Positions 57,587 through 64,000 of a stretch of DNA of 64,000 bases are shown here, in pieces. The notes beneath the pieces were generated by a model. The model saw only the letters and a program-made list of their open reading frames with translations. It did no database searches and was not told the origin of the DNA. The stretch is from Romanomermis culicivorax (taxonomy: Eukaryota; Nematoda; Enoplea; Mermithida; Mermithidae), in contig CAWUHX010000254.1 of NCBI GenBank assembly GCA_963922205.1, positions 248,001 through 312,000 of the forward strand, in the 5' to 3' direction. Position 1 is the first letter of the stretch. Each line of letters starts with the position of its first letter. The translations under genes were made by a program, and so were the position numbers.

Positions 57587-58183
57587 TGTTGGGGATGTGC
57601 TTACGGCAGTAGCAATCCCACATCTATGCAAAATTGGTGAATCGACAAAGTTACGATTCGACCAAAAAGAGCAATGTTTATCATTCTCGTACTTTGGTGT
57701 GTTTCGGGCGAGTCGCGTCCGTTATAAATTGTATTGTGCTTTTTCGCCTAGTAAAGGCAGACGCTGACAGCCCCACACCATATTTACATATTATTATTAT
57801 AATAATTATTTATTATTTATACTATCATTATTACTCGCGCATTGAGCGGTTGGAGGGAGTCGTCTTACACGGGAGCCAAGCTAAGGTGAAGCCCCAGTCC
57901 TTCTGGATATTATTGAAGTGAGTTCTATTTGTTTGTGTGAACCTTTAGGAGGCATCTGGGGAGACCCTGAGTGCCCTTCGATTGCAAGAGTTAGAGTTTC
58001 CAGTTACTTATTAGTGACTTAAGGTTGTGTTTATTTCTGCTTAAGGACTGTTGCACTGTGTTCAGTTGATTGCCAATAGGAAGCTCCTTTGAGTGACCTA
58101 CAGTAGTCGATTGAGTACAAGCCGATAGGACTTGAGTCATATTGCTGACATCTTCGGATCTAAGCAGAGAAGTAAACATAACA
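57587..58183 (+). repeat. Element D 5' LTR (about 597 bp)
   Basis: The left edge is set by the end of unit 3 similarity (TGTTGGGG). The right edge is set by ATAACA followed by a TGG primer site. TATAAAT lies near 57723. The partner LTR is not in the window, so the right edge is inferred. Confidence 0.75.
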
Positions 58184-58185
58184 AG

Positions 58186-58201
58186 TGGTGGCTTCTGACA
58201 C
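58186..58201 (+). promoter_or_regulatory. Element D primer-binding site (putative)
   Basis: TGGTGGCTTCTGACAC starts two bases after the LTR; TGG pairs with tRNA CCA. The tRNA was not identified. Confidence 0.6.
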
Positions 58202-58277
58202 TTGCAATACGGAAGAGCGCAGAGTCACTCGAGGTGTCACAAAACCTAAAGGTTTTTACAAAGACTTAGGGCTCAAA

Positions 58278-60284
58278 ATGTCCAAAAATACTGAGGATTT
58301 AGCCTCTGGTACGACTTTGCCGAGGACTCCGCCTGGTGTAAGGCATGATGAGTCGGATAAATCTTTCCCACTGCCCGTGGTATCTAATACTACGAGCAAG
58401 CGGAAAGGCTCTGACTCAAGTGCCATAAGCCAGCGGGCTGAGGTAAAATTGGACCCAGTAAGCGCTCCCACTTCCGTAGCGCCTATAATGGCCAGTAATA
58501 ATATCAATAATATGGCCACGGCAAAGGAACTATTGACTGCCGAAGATAGAGACGCTCAATTATTAGCGCCTATTGATAGAAGGCCGAAATTGGCCGAGGA
58601 TCATATTGATCCATTTGATCAATTTAGAGAGGAACGTTTTCGACGACCTCGACAGCGATTTGATACGTATCATCGCGAATACGTCAACGAAAATATGGAT
58701 AATATTATTCGGGACGATTACCGTCATGATCCATTGGACGATTTACGATTCGAAATGAGTCAAAAGGACGACGAAATTCGACGACTAAACGTCAAAATTG
58801 ATAAAATGGCCGATTCGATGGTCGGAGTCCAAGGACTATTGGAAAGATTCGTCCTGGATCAAAAGGAAAGGGATATCCGAGTGAGTATGACTACAGAAAG
58901 ACCATTGCAAACTCAGGATATGTGTAGAACTTTGCCAACGACGTCTGCAACCTGTATTGCCAATGACCAAAGGTTACGGCAGATGGAAGCAGATAAGTCA
59001 GAGCAAAAGTTCACAGTCAAACCTGCTGTGAAATCAAAGGTTTCTACGGAAAAACGGGTAACTGAACCGCTTGCTGTTCAAGAACAAGCAAGTGATATAG
59101 TTGCTCAATTTTTCCAAGAGGCTGATGAGGAAGCAGCAGGTAGTCATAAGGAAAGCAAACATACTACGTCGAAGCACAAACGATCCAAAAAGTCCACACG
59201 AGGAAATTCATCAGATTCTGATGACTCCTCAGTGGATGGATTGGAGCCTACTGTGTCAGATATAGTGAAGGCCGTAAAGCCAAAGCTACTCCTCGATGAC
59301 ATGACTGAGACACAAGTTCTCAGCTTCCTGAATGATTTAGAGGCAGAATTTACTTCAGAAACTACTGATAAAATGAAGCTGGCTGCCTTACGAGCGCTTT
59401 CTAAGGGTGTACCGAAAGCTACTGCCAAAAGGTTCAAAAGTTACGAAAAAGCCCGGAGAAAGTTGCTCAAAGTGCAAGCTCCAGATTCAAATGTCGGTAT
59501 GCAAACAAGGGAGCTGATGAACATAAAGCAGGAATTTGATGAAGCTCCAGTGAAATTCCTCAAGAGAATTAGTGTGCTAGTAGATAGATTGTATCCTAAT
59601 AAGACGGAAGAGTTCAGAGATCGTTTTATAATAGATACCTTTTTGTATAAAGCATCTGAAGAGTATCAGATGGAGTTGCTAGATCAAAGGGAGAAGTATG
59701 AAACATGGCACGATTTAGCAGAGGATGTGCACAAGATTGATAAGCGGAACACAGCTGCTTATAAAAAGAGAGGAACTCCGGAATCTCCAATTGTGATAAA
59801 TGAGGTGACGATGGGTGAAGGGCAAGCTGAAGTGGCTTATGTCGGTAGAAATAAATTTGGCAATGCCCCACAAAGGCAGTTTCAAAATAAAGCTATGCGA
59901 CAGCAAGCAAGGAGAGAGAAGCAAGCCCCGATCCTAGTGTCAGAAAAGAAGGATTCCGATACTTCTATAGAAGAGAATAACTCACAGGGGACTCAAATGG
60001 CTACTACTCCCCAAAAGGGAAAAGAGCCTGAGGAACCTAGCAGTGATTCTGTTCCAGCAAAGTTATCACAGGAGATTGCGAAGTTGGCTCAGTGTTATCA
60101 GGAGATAAGCCAAAAGACTGATGCTAAATTGAATGAAATTTCTGCCAAAGTTAATAAGGGCAAACCCCAAAAACCTGGTGGAAACGAGTTCAGGAAACCA
60201 TATTGTCGATACCATAGAAATAATTCTCATGACACGTCCGAATGTAAAACCCTTCAATGGAAAAATGCACAAGGACGTAATTAA
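58278..60284 (+). CDS. gag: Element D Gag
   Basis: About 669 codons from the first ATG at 58278 (the frame is open from 58185, through the primer-binding site). The N-terminal half is charged; the capsid region lies in the middle (about 59290-59760) and matches the split capsid of element A. Near the C-terminus is a C-x2-H-x4-H-x4-C zinc knuckle (CRYHRNNSHDTSEC, about 60205-60246). It ends at TAA 60282-60284, but translation beyond it continues as a Gly/Arg-rich stretch in the same frame, where element A reads through without a stop. Gag forms the particle and binds RNA. Confidence 0.88.
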   Translation: MSKNTEDLASGTTLPRTPPGVRHDESDKSFPLPVVSNTTSKRKGSDSSAISQRAEVKLDPVSAPTSVAPIMASNNINNMATAKELLTAEDRDAQLLAPIDRRPKLAEDHIDPFDQFREERFRRPRQRFDTYHREYVNENMDNIIRDDYRHDPLDDLRFEMSQKDDEIRRLNVKIDKMADSMVGVQGLLERFVLDQKERDIRVSMTTERPLQTQDMCRTLPTTSATCIANDQRLRQMEADKSEQKFTVKPAVKSKVSTEKRVTEPLAVQEQASDIVAQFFQEADEEAAGSHKESKHTTSKHKRSKKSTRGNSSDSDDSSVDGLEPTVSDIVKAVKPKLLLDDMTETQVLSFLNDLEAEFTSETTDKMKLAALRALSKGVPKATAKRFKSYEKARRKLLKVQAPDSNVGMQTRELMNIKQEFDEAPVKFLKRISVLVDRLYPNKTEEFRDRFIIDTFLYKASEEYQMELLDQREKYETWHDLAEDVHKIDKRNTAAYKKRGTPESPIVINEVTMGEGQAEVAYVGRNKFGNAPQRQFQNKAMRQQARREKQAPILVSEKKDSDTSIEENNSQGTQMATTPQKGKEPEEPSSDSVPAKLSQEIAKLAQCYQEISQKTDAKLNEISAKVNKGKPQKPGGNEFRKPYCRYHRNNSHDTSECKTLQWKNAQGRN

Positions 60285-63086
60285 GATAATCGATATGGTG
60301 GAAACAGAGGTTTCAGGCAACAGTTTGGAGGCTTTAGAGGAGGATATGTTGGCGGGAGCAGTAGAGGTGCTCATGCCGTAGGTTATTATGGTGATACCAT
60401 GGATTATGATACTTATCAACGATTCATGGATTACCAGAATAGATTGCGGAATGAGCAGCTCTATATGGCACCACAACTGCCAGCCCCTAGCCAACAGCTG
60501 ATGATCACAGCTCCCCCTCAAGGTCAGGTTCAAATCAGTAACCCTAGCCCAAGTGTGCAAGCCATTTCCAGTAGTCAACCATCCACGTCCAGTCAGACAG
60601 AGTTGGGATCTGCTGGAGGTGTTAATAGCATTGCCACTACGGGTCAAGGTGTTAGTGAGATAAAATGGCCTGGAGTATTGAAGTGTGCCATGATGAAAGA
60701 AGATTATTCAAAGGTTACAAAAGCGTTCAAGCATGGGATAATTCCTAATCAGGAGGAACGATTAAGGTTTTCTAAATTTCCTCGAACTCTCCCATTTCAC
60801 ATTAATGTGACCGTATGTAATACTAACACCAAGGCTTTAGTGGATACTGGTGCTCAGTGTTCGGTGATGTCTTCATGGTTTCTTAAGGAAGCTTTTGATG
60901 AAGAATATACCGGATATCCTGAGATACTAAAAGTCACTGTTGCTGATGGTGCAGTAGTACATGCACATGGTTACATACAGTTCAAGATGCATTGTGAATT
61001 TGGAGTTTTCTTGGTGAAAGCCATAATCATTCCTAATGCAGAGGAAAATCTCATAATTGGAACGGATTTCTTAGCACATCCGGATGTTGGAGCAATGATA
61101 GATTTTGGTAAAGGTATCATGAAACTTAATGGAGTTGAGAAAGCTATAAGTGTTGTACCTAAAGATCACGCGAGTCATATACAAGCTATTGATTGTATAG
61201 GGGAAGCACCTGTAGTACATTCAAGTCCTGAAGAGGATCAATACCCCAGGATCTGCCAATTAGGTATAGTGGTTCCAGTGGTATCATGTACGAAAGTATA
61301 CGTACCACACGGAACTGATGTGCTTATTAAGGCAAGATTATGGGAACGATCGTCTAAAACAGATCTCAATTGTTTGGTCATAGATGGAAATAAAGAGGAA
61401 AAGAAATTCAGAGTGGATAGCACACTGGTTGATGGTAAACGGGAAGACTTTGTTCTGATGATTTCGAATAATATGGGTTCCGGATGCCAATTGCAACCTA
61501 ATCAGGTTGTAGGCTACTGTGACTCAATATTACAAGAAAATTCAGGAGTATCAGACGTACAAAGTACGAGTTGTGGGATATTTAGTGTTGAAGATAATTT
61601 TAATGCCACTCCCAGAATGTCCGTGCATGATGCATTGGCATTTAGGGAAGCGCTATATAAAATGATCTCCAAGGCTGATATCAATGAGGAATTAAAGGAA
61701 ACAGCTGTAGCAAAACTGTCTAAATACAGGGATGTTTTCAGCTTACCCAATGATCCCTTAACTACAACACCGTATCTTACGTGCAAAATTGATACTGGTA
61801 ATGCAATGCCAGTGGCAAAACATTATTACAGAGCTCCCATTAACCAAAGATCAGGGATTAGAGCTCAAGTCCAAGACATGTTAGATAAAGGAGTTATTGA
61901 ACCCAGCCGGTCACCGTGGGCTGCTCCACTTTTCCTAGTTGGGAAAAAGGACGGTTCCACGAGACCAGTTGTGGATTTCAGAGGTATAAATGAGGTAACT
62001 AAGGACGATAGGTACCCTATACCTAGAATGGATGATTATTTGGATTGTCTAGGTAATGCCAAATTTTATACCACATTGGATCTGAAGTCTGGATATTGGC
62101 AAGTCCCACTTGAGGAGAGTAGCAAGGAGAAAACTGCATTTATATGTCAGGAAGGCCTATATCAGTTCAAAGTTATGCCTTTCGGACTTAAAAATGCACC
62201 TGCAGAGTTTCAGAGAATGATGGAGAGAGTGTTGCATGGTCTAGTCTGGAGAATCTGCCTAGTGTATATTGATGATATCATTGTGTTCTCCAAAACTTAT
62301 GAGGAACATTTGGAGAATTTAGAGTTGGTCTTGCAAGCTCTTCGGAAAGCAAAGCTAACACTTAAACCGGAGAAGTGCGAATTTCTTCCAAAAAGTGTTC
62401 ATTTTCTTGGACACATACTGGACGAAAATGGAATCTCACCAGATCCGAAAAAAGTGAAGGCTATTACGGAATTCGAATTTCCCAACAGCGTTAAGCGTAT
62501 GCAACGATTTCTGGGGATACTGCAATGGTGTAAGAAATTTATCCCAAACCTTGCAAATCTTGCAGAACCGTTGTATAAGCTTACCGCTACGGGAAAGAAG
62601 AAGTTCCAAGCAACAGAGGAACATCGCCAAGCGTTTGAGGAACTGAAAAAAGCACTCACCTCAGTGCCATTTCTACGGTATCCTGTTTTGGATGGAACTG
62701 CGGAGTTCATTCTCCAAACAGATGCCAGTGGAACCGCACTGGGAGCAGTACTTTATCAGAAGACTAAGGATGACCAATGGGTAATAGCCTATAGCAGCCG
62801 AATCCTTAAGGAAGACGAGAGGAAGTGGTGTGCTACAGAGCGAGAATGCCTAGCGGTTGTCTATGGTCTTAAAGTTTACCGGCACTATTTGTTTGGACAA
62901 AAAGTACTGATCAAAACTGATCATAAACCTCTTTTATCTATGAAAGTTAATACTCAAACTAACGATAAGTTGAAAAGATGGTATTCCATTATAAATCAAT
63001 TTAATCATAGGTTGGAGTATGTGCCCGGTAGACAAAACGCAATGGCCGATTTTCTCTCAAGAAAAGATGAACCCGAAGACGCTTAG
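60285..63086 (+). CDS. pol: Element D protease, reverse transcriptase and RNase H
   Basis: Same frame as gag, directly after its TAA; first ATG at 60399. A Gly/Arg-rich start and Gln/Ser/Pro linker are followed by the protease with VDTGAQCS (about 60840), the RT with YIDD (about 62266) and G-L-K-N-A-P-A-E-F, and RNase H with TDAS, TERE and TDHK. All catalytic motifs are intact. It ends at TAG 63084-63086, but the frame stays open beyond it into integrase. Expression of pol would need readthrough of the gag stop, or these stops are inactivating mutations. Confidence 0.9.
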   Translation, partial: DNRYGGNRGFRQQFGGFRGGYVGGSSRGAHAVGYYGDTMDYDTYQRFMDYQNRLRNEQLYMAPQLPAPSQQLMITAPPQGQVQISNPSPSVQAISSSQPSTSSQTELGSAGGVNSIATTGQGVSEIKWPGVLKCAMMKEDYSKVTKAFKHGIIPNQEERLRFSKFPRTLPFHINVTVCNTNTKALVDTGAQCSVMSSWFLKEAFDEEYTGYPEILKVTVADGAVVHAHGYIQFKMHCEFGVFLVKAIIIPNAEENLIIGTDFLAHPDVGAMIDFGKGIMKLNGVEKAISVVPKDHASHIQAIDCIGEAPVVHSSPEEDQYPRICQLGIVVPVVSCTKVYVPHGTDVLIKARLWERSSKTDLNCLVIDGNKEEKKFRVDSTLVDGKREDFVLMISNNMGSGCQLQPNQVVGYCDSILQENSGVSDVQSTSCGIFSVEDNFNATPRMSVHDALAFREALYKMISKADINEELKETAVAKLSKYRDVFSLPNDPLTTTPYLTCKIDTGNAMPVAKHYYRAPINQRSGIRAQVQDMLDKGVIEPSRSPWAAPLFLVGKKDGSTRPVVDFRGINEVTKDDRYPIPRMDDYLDCLGNAKFYTTLDLKSGYWQVPLEESSKEKTAFICQEGLYQFKVMPFGLKNAPAEFQRMMERVLHGLVWRICLVYIDDIIVFSKTYEEHLENLELVLQALRKAKLTLKPEKCEFLPKSVHFLGHILDENGISPDPKKVKAITEFEFPNSVKRMQRFLGILQWCKKFIPNLANLAEPLYKLTATGKKKFQATEEHRQAFEELKKALTSVPFLRYPVLDGTAEFILQTDASGTALGAVLYQKTKDDQWVIAYSSRILKEDERKWCATERECLAVVYGLKVYRHYLFGQKVLIKTDHKPLLSMKVNTQTNDKLKRWYSIINQFNHRLEYVPGRQNAMADFLSRKDEPEDA

Positions 63087-64000
63087 GACAAAAACCCACC
63101 AAAATGGGAATATGTCTTCAAAATTCAATTTCGTAATTTCGGAACTCAAACCAACGAAATTGAAACCCAAGTATTGGTACAACAATTTCAGAGGATGAGG
63201 GACGAAGAGGTTGAAAGTAGAGACGAAAAAATTGTCCCCCAGCAGACCAAGGAATTGACGGATATCCAGGAATTGACGGTAGGAAATGACAATATTGCAC
63301 CAACTACCAAAGATGTATTGCAGAGCAGAAATGAAATGCAGAAGCTTACGGTAGTTGATGCAGTCACAACTAGAAGACAAGCAAAACTTCAGGATCAGAG
63401 TGCACAAAATCAAGAACAGGGTACATCTGTACCAAATGATCCTGAAAACATTGCTTGGCTTTTCCCGAATAGAGAAAAAGAGTTTGAAGAGGTGAAGGAA
63501 GGAGAAAAGGAAGAAAAGGATGATGATAAGATCGATTATCCAATTGATCTAAATGTTATCGCTCAATTGCAAAAAGAAGACACTAATCTTACCCCAATTT
63601 GGGAAAGATTAGGGGTCAAAAGCACTACGAAGTATCATAGTGGATTCTATGAGGATAACGGAGTTCTTTATAGGGAAACTGAGGGACGTGGCCATGATCA
63701 GATCGTGGTCCCGAATTCCCTCAGAGACAGCATACTTCACCAATATCACGGAGCCGTTATAATGACACACCAAGGGTTCAAAAGAACTCTGGGTATTGTC
63801 AAACAGCGGTTCTGGTGGCCTGGCATTGAAAAAGATGTCAGAAATTGGTTGAAGTTTTGCCCTGTCTGCCAAGTGGCTACTCCCGGTAAAAGCTCCATAT
63901 CCCCATTGATACCCATTATACCGGAGGGTCCCTTCGACATTGTGTCTGTGGACATAGTAGGGATTGCTCCCTTGAGGGAACGTCGCCCATATGTCATTGT
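63087..64000 (+). CDS. Element D integrase, N-terminal part (cut by window edge)
   Basis: The frame continues from the TAG without another stop to the end of the window (about 304 codons). A charged linker of about 200 residues is followed by the HHCC zinc region (about 63735-63870; F-W-W-P-G-I and C-P-V-C-Q) and the first catalytic aspartate (V-S-V-D, about 63950). The remaining core lies outside. The linker length and order match elements A and C, which have no stop here. Confidence 0.88.

Larger units (their letters stand above)
57587..64000 (+). mobile_element. Element D: Ty3/gypsy retrotransposon, 3' part outside the window
   Basis: Begins with an LTR, then a primer-binding site, gag, pol and the start of integrase, all in one frame but for two single stops. 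It runs off the right edge, so its 3' LTR and any accessory ORF cannot be seen. It is inserted in the intron of ILP-c in the opposite direction to that gene. Confidence 0.92.

Overview
This is invertebrate animal DNA, most likely from a nematode; the species cannot be fixed from the sequence. It is AT-rich, has a GT-AG spliced insulin-like gene, and is full of LTR retrotransposons. No bacterial operons, CRISPR arrays or rRNA were seen. A nematode is favoured because BEL/Pao elements with a phlebovirus-type envelope gene and insulins with an extra cysteine pair are known there. A CpG-decay signature between two LTRs suggests cytosine methylation, which fits the early-branching nematodes. This placement is inference.

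The backbone is a tandem array with a period of about 9.7 kb: the end of unit 0 (1-3441), unit 1 (16739-26448), unit 2 (26449-57088, in three pieces) and the start of unit 3 (57089-57586). Each unit carries, on the minus strand, one exon for the signal peptide and B chain and one exon for the C-peptide and A chain of an insulin-like preprohormone. Exon 1 of one unit joins exon 2 of the unit to its left. One gene is complete (ILP-b, exons at 27932-28103 and 24471-24706, 135 codons). Its left neighbour shows only exon 1 (18270-18441) and its right neighbour only exon 2 (55245-55480), because the window edges and retrotransposons in the introns cut them. The units also hold foldback elements, a hairpin element of about 340 bp, a possible mariner-like MITE and a tRNA-like sequence.

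Four LTR retrotransposons are inserted in the array. Element A (3442-16738, minus, Ty3/gypsy) is complete, with 834-bp LTRs differing at 11 sites and a 4-bp target duplication. Element B (28564-38718, plus, BEL/Pao) is old and decayed, with remains of a phlebovirus-like envelope gene. Element C (40314-51060, plus, Ty3/gypsy) has lost its 5' end but keeps a 3' LTR and a huge intact accessory ORF. Element D (57587 to beyond 64000, plus, Ty3/gypsy) runs off the window.

Elements A and C carry, downstream of pol where an env would sit, a long ORF that begins with a DEDDy 3'-5' exonuclease domain (RNase D/WRN/MUT-7 type). Unrecognised conserved regions and an Arg/Ser-rich part follow. This exonuclease ORF, shared by two quite diverged elements, and the tandem insulin-like locus are the most notable contents.
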